Part shown: positions 11,673-23,810 of the stretch, in pieces
How the letters are laid out: every line of letters starts with the position of its first letter
How positions within the stretch are numbered: position 1 is the stretch's first letter
Source: Lampris incognitus
Lineage: Eukaryota > Chordata > Actinopteri > Lampriformes > Lampridae
Direction: 5' to 3'
DNA length: 64,000 nt
Assembly: GCF_029633865.1 (NCBI RefSeq)
Contig: NC_079216.1
Span: 63,123,506 to 63,187,505 of the forward strand
Translations under genes and position numbers: made by a program
The notes under the pieces: model-generated
The model's input: only the letters and a program-made list of their open reading frames with translations
Told to the model about the DNA's origin: nothing
Databases searched by the model: none

Positions 11673-13026
11673 CTTGACTGCATTAAGTGCATGGCTGAAT
11701 CAATGGACAACCTCTTGGATTGCCTGAACATGGCCATTTGGATGTTGTGCATTTGGTATCTATTGGCAAAACTCATTAGGGGAAATGGGCCTGGTCATCT
11801 TAATTTATTAGCCATCGATGAACGCTTCACACGATGAAAATATTGTAATCAGCCGAGCGGCCATCGATGAACCGATCGATAAGACCACATCACAATCACA
11901 CAGTTTATGTGACAATATCATTTTGTAAAAATAAACCCCACAATTACTTGAATGGTTAGAGTACTGCCCCCCCACATACACACACACACACACAACTATT
12001 GATCACTGACTGCCAGACAATCCACGTTCTTTGTTACTTAATGCAGCCTGATTTATCACTTATCACAGCCTACATCCTGAAGAATAGAGTGCAGTTCGCC
12101 TTGAGGATATCGACCCCCTGTCGGTAAGACATCTGGGACGGGAGGAGAGGGACGGTAAAGAGGGGACTGCCGTGTCTACGGATGATGCTAATTCTAACTG
12201 AGGTGGTGCTCACAGGTTGGCAGACCTGATAAGCCTCTGTATGGGTCTACCGTTGAGGCGCTGCAGCCGAAACACACCTCAGCAAACAAAGGTTAGTGTG
12301 ATGACATGTGTACCTATCACATGTGGCCTACAGCACAAACGCACGACTCAGGATCTTCGTATAACGCGACGTAGAATGAAGGTAATTAACTGTGTTGTCG
12401 CGGAGAAACTGGCTGGGATTTTGTCACGCCTCGTGCAACCGCAAATGACAATTGTTTGTAATCATGATTTTTTTTTTAAATGTGTCCCTGGTAAACACTG
12501 GCCGGTGCAGCCGCTCGCCACGTAATACCACCCTTACTATTACAGTAGTAACCACTACTGCCCTGTAGACGCCCTGGGAGGGGTAAAGGCTACGGGACCA
12601 ACCCGGACAGAACCTGTTCCGGAGGAGTTGGGACCTCCGTCTACTACCAGCAAACCACAAGCATGAATTCACACATGTTCTGCTCGACTGCGGTCGAAGG
12701 ATGATGATGAAGATGATGATGATGACGACGATAGTTTTAGGTAACGCTTTAGGCTCTGCACAAAGTAAAGCCAGGTAAATCGAGGCTTTATCCATTAAAC
12801 TGCATTGCCTTCACTGTATCGCCAGCCCGCTGCAGAAACACACTGACCAGTATAATGTAGTCTGGCGTGCAGTTAATACCCCGATATCGCGAAATGCTCG
12901 TTTATTCCACAGATAGCCGGGATGGTTTTCCCATCCCCTTTCTTAGATGTTGGAATAGAAACGTTTGGTAAAATCCAATCATTGATCCATACTTGAAATT
13001 GAAACAATTGATCAGGATGCTCGATA
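11673..13026. other. Unassigned sequence with short microsatellites
   Basis: Contains a CA run (about 11970-11994) and a GAT-rich run (about 12700-12733). No gene or named repeat recognised. Confidence 0.4.
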
Positions 13027-13127
13027 GTCCATCCGTTATCCAAACCGCTCATCCTGCTCTCAGGGTGGCGGGGATGCCGGAGCCTATCCCAGCAGCCCCT
13101 GGGCGGCAGGCGGGGAGACACCCTGCC
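13027..13127 (-). mobile_element. V-SINE 3' fragment
   Basis: The plus strand carries TCCATCCGTTATCCAAACCG, CTCAGGGTGGCGGGGATGCC and GGCGGCAGGCGGGGAGACAC, the reverse complement of the V-SINE tail. Head and core are absent. Confidence 0.85.
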
Positions 13128-15920
13128 CAATAATATATATGTACCATATCAATCCAGGCCTTTGCCAACAGCTAATTTGAGAAAGAAAAGAAAAAAACCA
13201 GCCTCACGTCAAAACAGTTTGGTGTGTGTGAATGGTAAAGGCACATGGACGGGGAAGCGTGTTCGTTTCGGGATGAAGCGCGAGACCGTCTCAGCCCGCG
13301 GGGTTTCATTGCACGAAAATGTAAAGTTGCATCGCTCACCCTGAATCAGTATCGCTGAAATAGCAAGTGGGCTTCATTCTCCTCCCTGCGGGGCTCATTA
13401 CCGATGTATTTCATTCAGGCCCTGGACGTGTCTCAATCCCGCTCCGCAGCCCTGGAATAGAAATCACGGGGGGAAGACGAGGCTGAACCAAGCGCTCTGT
13501 CTGTGGCCCGGTGAGTAAGTACACAAAGCTGCAGCGCCGCTGAAAAGCGACTATATAATAGTCGCACTAAATAGATGGACATTGTGTTGTGACGAAAGAG
13601 CGGGACAACAAAACGAAGGCCTTTGAACCCAAGAGCGTGTTAATGAAAGTCGGCGACCCCCCCCCCCCATATAGCCTTTATATGATGTGCACTTCCTTTC
13701 ATGGTTACGCACCGTAACTACCTGCCCGATCTTCCCTCGGATAAGGATCGAGCCAGAACGCCGCATAACCTCACGCCGAACGCTGCTCTAGACTCCGGTA
13801 TTGAATTACTGCTACCTGCTTTTTACCTTCTCATAAGCCAACAGCACAGCAGGGCCGCGGTGGTTGGTGTCGAAGTCCTTAACTGCAGCACGACATGCGA
13901 AGACGACTGTCTCCTCGAGGTGGACCAGTACCCGACACATGAAGAGTTTCCCCTGGACTCTTGGGCAGCGTGATATGTGACCCTCTCCTGACGCGGGAGC
14001 GGTTTTATATTAAACGCCTTACCTCTCCAGCGCCCCACTGTAAGTGCAGCTTTATTCTAAAGTATTATTTATTACCCCTCTTTTTATCTATGACTCCATA
14101 ACTTTATCTACGGTAATTCTCCGTCATCCAGCACCGGCTGCCCCCGGGGGTCCCCAACAACCGGGCTGCTTTTCACCCCTTTATTACCGGTGATGGCAGA
14201 TAAAACTGCCTCTCCAGAAGCACCACACAAACAGATCACCTGGGTCTGATGCACGTTTTCAGTTAGCACTGCTGTTTTGTATACTGGGCTTCTTCTTCTT
14301 TTTTTTTTGAGTGAGAATAAAGCGTGTGACATCATCACAGCTACCCGACAATCACACGTCGGCTGACGGGTTAAAGAAAAAAAGTGGATATGTTTCACCA
14401 GAGAGAAAAATCCCCCGCAGGGTAAAAGCGGTTGCATGTTTCCCACACTGCTCCATATTGCTGCTCAAAGGTTCGACTACCCAGGGGTAAGGCGTCGTTG
14501 GAGGAAAAAGGATAATACCCCCCCTCCCCCCACCCCCCATCGGGGTTAGAATACACAGCACTTTCCTTCTGCCCTCATGCCTGATGAGGTGTCTATACAT
14601 ACACACGTCTGCCTCTCTAGAAAGTTGATAACCGCTTCGGCTGCGGAGGCTCGGCGGTAAACAAATTACATTTCAGGCCAGTGCGGTCATAACCTAAACC
14701 ACATGTCTCTCTGGCTGTTTTTTTCAGAAAAACACCTTTTTATGCAAACAATCCCCCCCCCCAACCCCCATCTTGTCTGCAGCATAAACTATCGTATATT
14801 TTGCTGTCCGCTGCTTAGCAGGCCTGTTTGATAACGTCTCAATGAGGGTAATTGCATGGTTCAAAAAAAAAAGAAGAAGTATGAATAATACAAGCGGCCT
14901 TTCTGAGTCTGCAACCTATGCACAGTGAGTCCGGATTACAAGAGAATTACTTAGACTCTGTTGTGGTCCTTCCCCCTGGCTGTTTGGGTTTGGATGGCTC
15001 CCAGACAAAAGCCTGTGCAAATAAGATCAGCGTGTTCGAGCTCTTCTCCTCCGAGTGGGAACTATCCCAAGGCACCAGGGTTCAACACAGATGACTGTAT
15101 GCGGTTAAAAGTCGGAGTAAGCTCAAAGTTAGACTACGTTAGGGAGTGAAAATCACAAACTTTTAAGTGAGATCACATTTGGAGTGTTCAGATGCACCTC
15201 TCGTAACAGGCAATACATCGAATGCATTATACCTCCCTGACAAAACAATGAATCATGCCACATCGTAGATTGTAATTTAAAGTAAAAGAAGAGCAAGGGG
15301 GTAGCCAACAAGGCTGTTCAGCTGTTAGCCATATGTCTTTTATGAGGCCACTACTCTTGGACCACAATCTCGATCTCTTTACATATTTAAAGTTGTTATA
15401 CTTGAATTTAACAGATGTAGCGGTTGGATAGCGCGGTATAGCTAAAACTGTAGTGTCGAGCTGAGGTAGTGGTGCACATGAATGTCAGGGAAATGTCTGT
15501 TTCATACCCAGCTGTGTTGACAAAACCGGGTCATCGCGATAACAAAGAAAGTAGCACCTCCAAGCGCCTCTACAGCTGAGGTAAGCCGGGGTAAGATGCG
15601 ACTATTTGTATTTTGCACCACACCTAATTAAGTCATAACAAATCCCGCGTAATGAGAACCTGAGATACACATCTATTGCAGCGCTGGAACATCACAGCAC
15701 TTTTAGCACCTAGTGGGTTTGCTTGGTGCGGGGGCTGTAAACAGATAATAACTTAATAGCGGGGCCAATTTGGAAGCAGCTGGAGGCAAAGTAGTGAAAG
15801 CAGCTGTTTTTGCTCAGCCCAGCAAAGGGCTAAGGAAACACTTCAGACAGCGCCAAGGCTTCAGCGCGGCTCACCTATGAGCTAGCAGCGGTATACAGGC
15901 TTCATGCTCGCATGTCTGGA
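13128..15920. other. Unassigned sequence, mixed GC, one possible exon
   Basis: No named repeat. Short homopolymer C runs lie at about 13661-13669 and 14752-14762. A stretch at 13419-13510 has good splice signals at both ends (see findings) but no recognised protein. The long repeat-poor character could reflect regulatory DNA; this is inference only. Confidence 0.35.
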
Positions 15921-15924
15921 TGCC

Positions 15925-16046
15925 TGCTCAGTAATCCAGGTAAGCACATCAAAGAGGGTTGAATCAGTTCATCTGGATACAACGTTTATTGACAAATAAC
16001 ATCAATGAACATTGTATCCAGATGAACTGATACAACCTTCTTTGAT
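15925..16046 (+). mobile_element. Palindromic repeat, family P copy 1
   Basis: Arms of about 35 bp at 15948-15982 and 16012-16046 are near-perfect reverse complements; core CAGTTCATCTGGATACAA and its complement are exact. The preceding GCTCAGTAATCCAGGTAAG flank also occurs beside the second copy at 56.1-56.3 kb, in opposite orientation, so the flank belongs to the repeat. A foldback or MITE-like element is likely; no coding capacity. Confidence 0.65.
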
Positions 16047-16189
16047 TTATGCTCATATGCGCATGTATGCGTGAACACACATGCATACAAACCCACTTGT
16101 GGGTGTAATAGTAATAAAAGAAGGCCAACTGCCGCTAAATTACATTTCAAAATGCCGGAATTCTAGTACATTTCTTTGATAGGCTACAT

Positions 16190-16525
16190 AGTTATCCCCA
16201 CCAGGTAGTAGTCTGGAGGGGATACTGCATTTGGTTGTGTGTGTGTCAGCGGCTAATCTCGCATACTACTGGGCCTACCAGCCTAATTTTGTTTTTTTGT
16301 TTTTGGACAGTTATGACCATATTATGAAGAACCTCTCGTGGTTGCGGTCATTCAAAAACGGTTGTTCTCGCTACCGACGCTCCCTCTCTCTCCGTTCACG
16401 CTCTAGCTCGCTCGACCAACACTGCTCTCTGTCGCGGCCTGATCTGAGTCAACCGTTCGCATGCGTGACTCACATCTACAGTTGACTCAGATCGGGCAGC
16501 AGTAGTGTCAAAACCAACACATTAT
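16190..16525 (+). repeat. Interspersed repeat Q, copy 1
   Basis: Contains CATACTACTGGGCCTACCAG, GGACCTCTCGTGG-like sequence and GTGACTCACATCTAC. The same pieces recur at 18620-18690 and 19040-19165 in a different order. Class unknown; it resembles a repeat often seen in fish introns. Confidence 0.5.
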
Positions 16526-16749
16526 GTATTCAGGTGTGGGTCTTGAAAGTAAACGAGAAGTCGATCGAATTTCGCAAGCCAGCAAATCCTTCGCTGCTGA
16601 TTTCGGCACGGGAGAAGCACTGGATGGACCCAAAACGATGGTGACGCGAATTCACGTTTGCAGCGCCCTCACCCAGTGCCAGTGTGGGAAGATGGCTGTG
16701 CGAACTTACATTTGTGGTGGCCTCACTCAGTACCATCCGTGCAGTGTCT

Positions 16750-17245
16750 TTGTCCACATCTGCGTCTAAGTTTGTGTCTTCGTTTGATGACTGGGAGAGC
16801 TGGCGCTGGATTGGCTGGGAGAGCTTGGTCTGCTGCATCCTGTGGGCCGGGGACCACAGCCCGGCCCAGAGCTGCGCCTGAAGAGGAAACACCGAGGGCG
16901 ATCTGACAGGATGCGGAAGCGGGGCAGGCTAAGCTAACTGCTAGCCCGTGCAGATATGCAGTTCTGATAAAATCGAGGGTGGTCTGGCAGCAGCCTCGGC
17001 TAGCGTTGACAGTGTTTTTGGTGTCATCATGTGGCATGCGGGGTGGTATGTCGAGGGTGTGGCTGGGAGAGCTGGTGTTGGATCGGCTGGGAGAGCCTGG
17101 TCTGGTGGGCCCAAGGACAATGGCCCTGCCCAGAGCTGTGCCTGAAGAAGAAACACCGGGGGTGGGCTGACAGGACACAGAAGCAGGGCAGGCTAAGCTA
17201 ACTGCTAGCCCATGCAGACTTGCAGTTCCAACAGTCATCCTGGCT
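16750..17245 (+). repeat. GC-rich repeat R, two tandem units
   Basis: Two related units are spaced about 275 bp apart. Each has CTGGGAGAGCTGG, TTGG/TCGGCTGGGAGAGC, a GAGCTG(C/T)GCCTGAAGA motif and GGCAGGCTAAGCTAACTGCT. An inverted copy lies at about 26355-26800, also with two internal units. The short translated frames across it are not conserved between units, so I treat it as non-coding. Confidence 0.6.
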
Positions 17246-17283
17246 GGCGTTTGTTCTCTTGGTCAGTGATTTTTTGTTGTTGC

Positions 17284-18445
17284 TTAGTTTGGATATACGT
17301 ATGTGTTTAGATTGGATATGTGTTCTTAGTTTGGATATATGTATTCTTAGTTGGGTATATGTGTTCTAGTTTGGATATATGTGTTTAGTTTGGATATGTG
17401 TGTTTAGTCTGGATATATGTGTTCTTAGTTTGGATATATGTGTTTAGTTTGGATACATGTGTTCGTTAGTTTGGATATATGTGTTCTTAGTTTGGATATA
17501 TGTGTTTAGTTTGGATATATGTGTTTAGTTTGGATATATGTGTTTAGTTTGGATTTGTGTGTTTAGTCTGGATATATGTGTTCTTAGTTTGGATATTTGT
17601 GTTCTTAGTTTGGATATATGTGTTCTTAGTTTGGATATATGTGTTCTTAGTTTGGATATATGTGTTCTTAGTTTGGGTATATGTGTTCTTAGTTTGGATA
17701 CATGTGTTTAGTTTTGATTTGTGTGTTTAGTCTGGATATATGTGTTCTTAGTTTGGATATATGTGTTCTTAGTTCGGATATATGTGTTCTTAATTTGGAT
17801 ATATGTGTTCTTAGTTTGGATATATGTGTTCTTAGTTCGGATATATGTGTTCTAGTTTGGATATATGTGTTCTAGTTTGGATATATGTGTTCTAGTTTGG
17901 ATATATGTGTTCTTAGTTCGGATATATGTGTTCTAGTTTGGATATATGTGTTTAGTTTGGATATATGTGTTTTAGTTTGGATATATGTGTTTAGTTTGGC
18001 TGTATGTGTTCTTAGTTTGGATATATGTGTTTAGTCTGGATATATGTGTTCAGTTTGGCTGTATGTGTTCTTAGTTTGGATATATATGTTCTTAGTTTGG
18101 ATATATGTGTTTAGTTTGGCTGTATGTGTTCTTAGTTTGGATATATATGTTCTTAGTTTGGATATATGTGTTTAGTTTGGATATATGTGTTCTTAGTTCG
18201 GATATATGTGTTCTAGTTTGGATATATATGTTCTTAGTTTGGATATAGGTGTTCTTAGTTTGGATGTAGGTGTTCTTAGTTTGGATATAGGTGTTCTTAG
18301 TTTGGATATAGGTGTTCTTAGTTTGGATATATGTGTTCTTAGTTTGGATATAGGTGTTCTTAGTTTGGATATATGTGTTCTTAGTTTGGATATATGTGTT
18401 CTTAGTTTGGATATAGGTGTTCTTAGTTTGGATATATGTGTTCTA
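17284..18445 (+). repeat. Minisatellite, 19-21 bp unit, about 1.16 kb
   Basis: More than fifty imperfect copies of TTAGTTTGGATATATGTGTTC or its shorter forms lacking 1-2 bases (for example TTTAGTTTGGATATATGTG). Unit-length variants are clustered: the last 250 bp are almost pure 21-bp units with GGATATAGG variants, which opens a frame (18206-18529) encoding SLDIGVL heptads. That frame follows from the period being a multiple of three and is not evidence of a gene. Confidence 0.95.
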
Positions 18446-18502
18446 GTAGTTTTTGGATGTGTTTTTGTCTTTGTGTTGCACTGCTGTGAGCTGGGTATTT
18501 CC

Positions 18503-18536
18503 TTTCATTTCATGTACTTGCGTACATGAAATGAAA
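18503..18536. repeat. Perfect 15-bp inverted repeat with 4-base loop
   Basis: TTTCATTTCATGTAC, loop TTGC, then GTACATGAAATGAAA. It sits about 60 bp beyond the minisatellite end. It could form a cruciform or RNA hairpin; function unknown. Confidence 0.9.
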
Positions 18537-18609
18537 TGACAAATTAAGTGTTCCTAATTCCTGAAATAATAACTTGACTTTAGTTTCATAATATAATAAA
18601 GCAGGCTAA

Positions 18610-19330
18610 ATCGTTTACGCTTGTGCATGCGTGACTCGCATCTACGGTTGACTCAGATCAGGCAGCGACATGATCAAAAGTTATTAAAATAATTTTGATA
18701 ATCTAAAAAAATGTGAAAGTTATAAAGGAACAAATTCCTCTAGCTTGCAGTCAGAACAGGAAATGTTGCCTATTGTTGTCGGGTTAGGGTGAGACCAAAA
18801 TGGTCCCGTAGCAAACCTTCTCTTTTCGGAAAGTGCAAGTTCACATTAGACTTGGTCGCATTCGTGCGAGGGTCTGCCTAGTAGGCTGCGCATGCCCAAA
18901 CTGACAGGCAAAACTTTATTAGGGAGATTTTTTTAGCTTGAGTGCTGCATATTAACCCCCCCCCCCATATTTCCCGTTCAATTGACTTGGGCGCTGCACA
19001 AAAGTCTTATAATGTCAGGAAAAACATGTTTTCCTGTCCGTATGTGTGTGTGTGTCCGTTCGCTGCCAATCTCTCATACTACTGGGCCTGTCAGCCTAAT
19101 CATTTTTCTGCACAGTTATGACCGTATGATCAAGGACCTCTCGTGGTTGCGGTGATTCAAAACCTTTGAAAAACCTGTTTTATACCGCAATTGAGTGCTA
19201 ACTTCTCAGCTGGTTTTCCCCCCAAGTCCGAGCACCGCAGAAGGGGCGATACGCCTGGCGGGCATCTGCACTCTAGCGAGTGCACTCTCCCGCTTATGCA
19301 TGTGATGCTGCAGTGGAGCTAATTAATAGA
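18610..19330 (+). repeat. Interspersed repeat Q, further pieces
   Basis: 18622-18690 matches 16457-16525 (GCATGCGTGACTC, CATCTAC, GTTGACTCAGATC). 19040-19165 matches 16225-16360 (TCATACTACTGGGCC, AGTTATGACCGTAT, GACCTCTCGTGGTTGCGG). The later GGCGGGCATCTGCACTC with GAGTGCACTC looks like the end of the same family. Boundaries are approximate. Confidence 0.45.
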
Positions 19331-20283
19331 AACAATTTAGATGAGCATCAGCTGAGGTACGTAAAGCAAAATGCAGCCGAATGTGCTGTCATATGAGCAA
19401 TACAGAATATGTATATGTACAGCAAGCGTGAAGTCAAACTGATTGTTTTGAAGCAACGCTTTTTGCTTTACTATTAGGGACGCTATTAACACCAAACACA
19501 TTTTTGCAACGAAACAGTGAATGAAAGAAGTGATGCATTTTTTTAATACGTGTACCGTCTAATGATCAAGAGAACACACTGCCTGCAGTCAAACACGAGC
19601 ACTACTGTAAGAATTACGTGTGTTTCTCGTACTCCAACGGCAACCCAGATGAAATCATACAAAAGCTGTTTTTTTTTGGGTTGTTTTTCTTTTCTTTCTT
19701 TTTTTTTGGGGGGGAAAAGACTGTAGGACACATGGCACCCTCTACTGGCTACACATGTCTGCTCGGTCTGTGGGTTCCTGCAAACATAACCAAGGTCCGC
19801 AATAAAAACCATCCCTCGCATTCCCCTGCCCGCAGGCTTAGACGCTGTAATTTTGTGGCCTGGGCAGGGTGATTTACTCAGACGAGTCAACAGAGGCTCC
19901 CCGCACCAGCTGATGTCAGTAACCCACCGGGTGTTCGGGGGGTGTTTGTTGCTGGCATCCATATCGATTAACTAACACGAGAAGTATCCCTGAGCGGTGT
20001 GGGTGCCGAGCAAAAATAATTGCACATTTGCATCACAGATCTGTTCAGGAACAGCTGGCTTTCGTGCGATCGGGAAAGAACGGCGCTCTGTCGAGGGGGA
20101 GACTGGAGATGTGTGCTGCATGCCGCCTGTAGAGCCCCGTGCTTTGTTAAAGACTACAGGGAGGAATTACCAAACCTGCTACGGTGCTCCCTCGTCTCGA
20201 GTGGGGAACCGCTTGCAGCCGCTGTCCGCGCAAGTATGCACTGTATGCACTGTTGGGACTTTTTTGGCACCTGAACAAACACA
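19331..20283. other. Unassigned sequence
   Basis: Holds a T/G-rich run (about 19668-19713). No gene recognised. Confidence 0.4.

Positions 20284-20346
<63 letters not shown>
20284..20346. repeat. (CA)n microsatellite
   Basis: About 30 near-perfect CA dinucleotides ending in CAGATACACG. Confidence 0.95.
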
Positions 20347-20347
<1 letters not shown>

Positions 20348-22436
20348 TACACGTAACCTCAACACCTATTTTTAATATGGTAACTGGAGAGGCTCGAACG
20401 GGTAGCCTTTTTACCGGCTATGCAAGTGTGATGGGAACCGCGGTTGTTTTCCACTGACTAATTTCAGCGGTGACTGTTTTCTCTAAAATCCCCGTTTGAC
20501 AATTATGGACCCTTTGAAAGTGGGAGTCCTGAGTTCTGCGTGGGTTGCGAGACCTGGTGAAAAGCCAGGTGGAGAACTGCAATAATTCAACACCGTATCG
20601 AGGTCCAATTGTGGGGTTTGTGGTCTGAGAAGATTTATTTCGAGGAGTCAATTAAATGCGGGGGCAAAGCCTCTCGGAGATACCCCCCACCCCCCCACCA
20701 CCACCACCACCACCACCACCACCCCCCTGGTCTCAGAAGCTCCATCTCCAGCTCTCTTACATGATGTGATCCTATCCGGTTATTGAGTCCGCGGGACAGG
20801 AAACCGTTCGCGCAACGACTACCTCATGCTGTGATGCGGGGGGGGGGGGGGGGCAAAATCAGAAACACCTGACAGTCATCTCTCAACCTCGGTATTTCTC
20901 AGCCGAGATTTCAGCTCTCGGCTATGACGTCCTCTAAAGGGGAGAGGGCCCGGGATGCTGTCGTGAGGCCGCGGCGACGCGTTTGAATCTCATCCTTACA
21001 GGCCGAGATTAAAACGGGGGGAAAAAAATCAATTTTCTTGCAAAAACAAAGTGCAAGAAAGTGAAGTAGCCGAGTGGGGAGGACTCGCGGCGTCGCTTCA
21101 CCTTCTGCAGAGACGAGACAGAAACCCTCGCCCCCCCCTCCCCCCCCCCCCGAGCTCCACCTCTGTCTTGTGATGGGATTTTGAAAAATATGGCAAAGCT
21201 CGAGCCGTGCACGTGACGAACGGAGAGCAGATTCTGCTTACAGCTGTGAACGGTTATAAACAGTGGATGGAATGCTTCTCCACGGCTGCCTTCAGGAATA
21301 TGTGTTGTTGCCCTTTGTCCTTTGAGCAAACGGTGGAAAACGCTATCCGAGGCTGCGTAATCCACGCATCGGAAATGTGTTAAGCGGCCGTACCCACATT
21401 TTCTTCTCGGCAGACGAACGGGTTTATTGAACCAATGACCTTTTCAGCTGTCCGATAGTCGACACAAAGACGGAATTCCTGCCCACATTAATTCCACCTT
21501 GAAATAAGCTTCAACGGAGAAAAAAGGGGTTTTTGTCTTTGAATATGGAGGCGTTGAGTCGAACGTTGGCCGTTGAGAAGCACGCTCCAAATCTCGGCCG
21601 GTGCAAAACGCAGCAAATCTAAGATTTTGTTGACCGTCCTTTGAAATAAATTCACAATCAAAAATTGATGTGATTTGCCGCAGCGTCCGATTTGCATTCC
21701 CCGCTTTCAGGAGTCTCTCCCCCGTCACCATAACACCGGGGAGGAAAATAGAAGTAAACATCACAACTTCTCAGCTTGTAGCCAAAGGCCCATCTGGAGC
21801 AGAGAGCAAACATTTAATTATTGACAGCTGCGGTAAAGAAATGTTAATTTGTTAGCTACTAAAATCCTAGACTACTCTAGGCAAGATAAAATCACAGAAA
21901 CGAGGAGGTAGATAAAGGTATCTGCAGGTCCAGGACCCTTCCCGTGCTGCCCGGGGCTGAGGCTTTTCTCCTTCTCTTTTTTTTGAAATCTCCATTCCAA
22001 ACTGACAAGTTTAAACAAAGCAATTTCAGGCCCAGCTGCACCTGACAGACCCCCCCCCCGCCCCCCTCAGAAGTGTCTCGCAAGGAAGACAATAATTTGT
22101 CTCCTTACACGGCTGAAGCGGGTTCACCGTCTGGACGCCATGGCTTGGGTGGAGTCCAGCTCGAGAGGCATTTCGGGGGGATGTGATTTCCGTATCGTGG
22201 CCTGTTGCCGGGCGAGACGGCGCAGACAGGCGGCACGTAACGCCAGGAGGCCTTTGATTTGAACGCTGGAAAGGTGGGCGTGTCGCTAGCTAGCCAGCTA
22301 ATGAGTCTTAGCTCCGTGCCGCGACAGATTGGCAGGTTGATTGATGGGTGGATGCCACGATGTTATTGGTTGAAATTGGTTGGTTCGAGCCTACGTAAGC
22401 ACGCGTCATAGCTTGTTTTACAGGGAGAAAACATGA
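20347..22436. other. Unassigned sequence with (ACC)n and homopolymer runs
   Basis: Contains an ACC trinucleotide run (about 20697-20724), a G run (about 20838-20853) and C runs (about 21131-21151, 22051-22068). 21180-21860 is repeat-free and could be conserved non-coding DNA; no exon recognised. Confidence 0.4.
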
Positions 22437-22443
22437 TTGGATT

Positions 22444-22892
22444 CTTTTTTTTGGGGGGTGGGGGGGTTCCCCCTTTTTCTCCCCAATTGCACCCGGCCAG
22501 TTACCCCACTTTCCCGAGCCGTCCCGGTCGCTGCTCCACCCCCTCTGCCCATCCGGGGGAGGGCTGCAGACTACCACATGCCTCCTCCCATACATGTGGA
22601 GTCGCCGGCCGCTTCTTTTCACCTGGCAGTGAGGAGTTTCACCTGGGGGGACGTAGCGCGTGGGAGGATCACGCTATTCCCCCCCTCGAACAGGCGCCCC
22701 GACCGACCAGAGGAGGCGCTAGTGCAGCGACCAGGACACATACACACATCCGGCTTCCCACCCGCAGACACGGCCAATTGTGTCTGTGGGGACGCCCGAC
22801 CAAGCCGGAGGCAACACGGGGATTCGAACCGCCTTCCCCGTGTTGGTAGGCAACGGAGTAGACCACTACGCCACCAGGACACCCCAACACGG
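22444..22892 (-). mobile_element. tRNA-derived SINE, full-length
   Basis: Read on the minus strand from 22892 it begins with a tRNA-like head: GGTGGCGTAGTGGTCTAC as box A and GGTTCGAATCC as box B. An unrelated body follows and ends in a G/A-rich tail (T/G-rich on the plus strand at 22444-22470). TTGGATT occurs on both sides (22437-22443 and 22893-22899), a likely 7-bp target-site duplication. It is distinct from the V-SINEs in this window. Confidence 0.8.
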
Positions 22893-23239
22893 TTGGATTT
22901 TGATATAAAATACAAAGAAATTTCTTTTCTTTTTGCATTTATTGTTAAATAGGTGCACAGTATGACCGGGGATGTGCTATAAAAGGGTTAAAACGGCATG
23001 TGTCATTTCATCTCGACTGTAGATAAGGAAGCTTCGCGGTGAAGAGAACATATTGTCTTTGGCGAATTAATTAAGAATCGGATTCATCTTGGAATTGCGC
23101 AGTAATTTTGTAAGCTACTCGTACCTTACGACTTTTGTCACATTATGCAATAACCTGCACTTTGCGAGTTTCCACCCAACTGTAATATTGAACGTGGTCA
23201 ACAGCCACACCTTCCAAAAGCAATTTCGAGGGTGCTTTC
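22893..23239. other. Unassigned sequence
   Basis: No repeat or gene recognised. Confidence 0.4.
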
Positions 23240-23810
23240 ACATTAATGGTAATAATAATGGATTATACTCATATAGTGCTAGACACTCAAAGCTCTTCAC
23301 AGTGAAGGGGGGAAGCTCACCTCAACCACCACCCATGTGCAGCACCACCTGGGTGGTGCACGGCAGCCATTTTACACCAGAACGCTCACCCCACATCAGC
23401 TTGAGGTGGAGAGGGAGGAATCACTGAGTGAATTACACGGAGGGATGATGAGGTGGCCAGATGGAGAGGGCCAGGTTGGGAATTTTGCCAGGACCCCGGG
23501 GACCCCCCTACTCTTCATGATAAGTGCCATGGGATCTTTAATGACCACAGTGAGTCAGGACCTCCTGTTTTAACGTTTCATCCGAAGGACGGCATCTCCT
23601 ACAGCACAGTGTCCCCGTCCCTGCACTGGCATTTTTGTTGTGTTTTATTAGGACCGGAGGGAAGACTGCCCCCTACTGGCTTACCAACACCGCTTCCAGC
23701 AGCAACTCTTTTCCCGACAGGTCTCCCGTCCATGTGCTAGCCAAGCCAATACCTGCTTAGCTTCTGTCATTCGGCAGAGCCAGGGTATATGTTGGTCTGG
23801 CTGCCGCCAC
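23240..23810 (-). mobile_element. 5S rRNA-derived SINE (SINE3-like)
   Basis: At the plus-strand right end, AGGTCTCCCGTCCATGTGC and CCTGCTTAGCTTCTGTCA are the reverse complement of the 5S rRNA internal promoter region (AAGCTAAGCAGG...GGGAGACC). The head is therefore a degenerate 5S gene (about 23719-23810), not a tRNA. The body (ATGATAAGTGCCATGGGATC, CATCCGAAGGACGGC) leads to an AATAATAATGG tail at about 23250. About 570 bp in total, matching my memory of the SINE3 family from zebrafish. Confidence 0.8.

Noticed and set aside
17284..18445. CRISPR-like regular repeats
   Set aside because: Units are directly adjacent without spacers and the DNA is vertebrate; this is a minisatellite.
18206..18529. 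Frame encoding SLDIGVL heptads
   Set aside because: Arises from a 21-bp satellite period; no start context, conservation or splice signals.
22850..22892. tRNA gene
   Set aside because: Box A and box B are present, but the sequence does not close a cloverleaf and continues into a SINE body.
23719..23810. 5S rRNA gene
   Set aside because: Only a degenerate promoter region matches; it is the head of a SINE.
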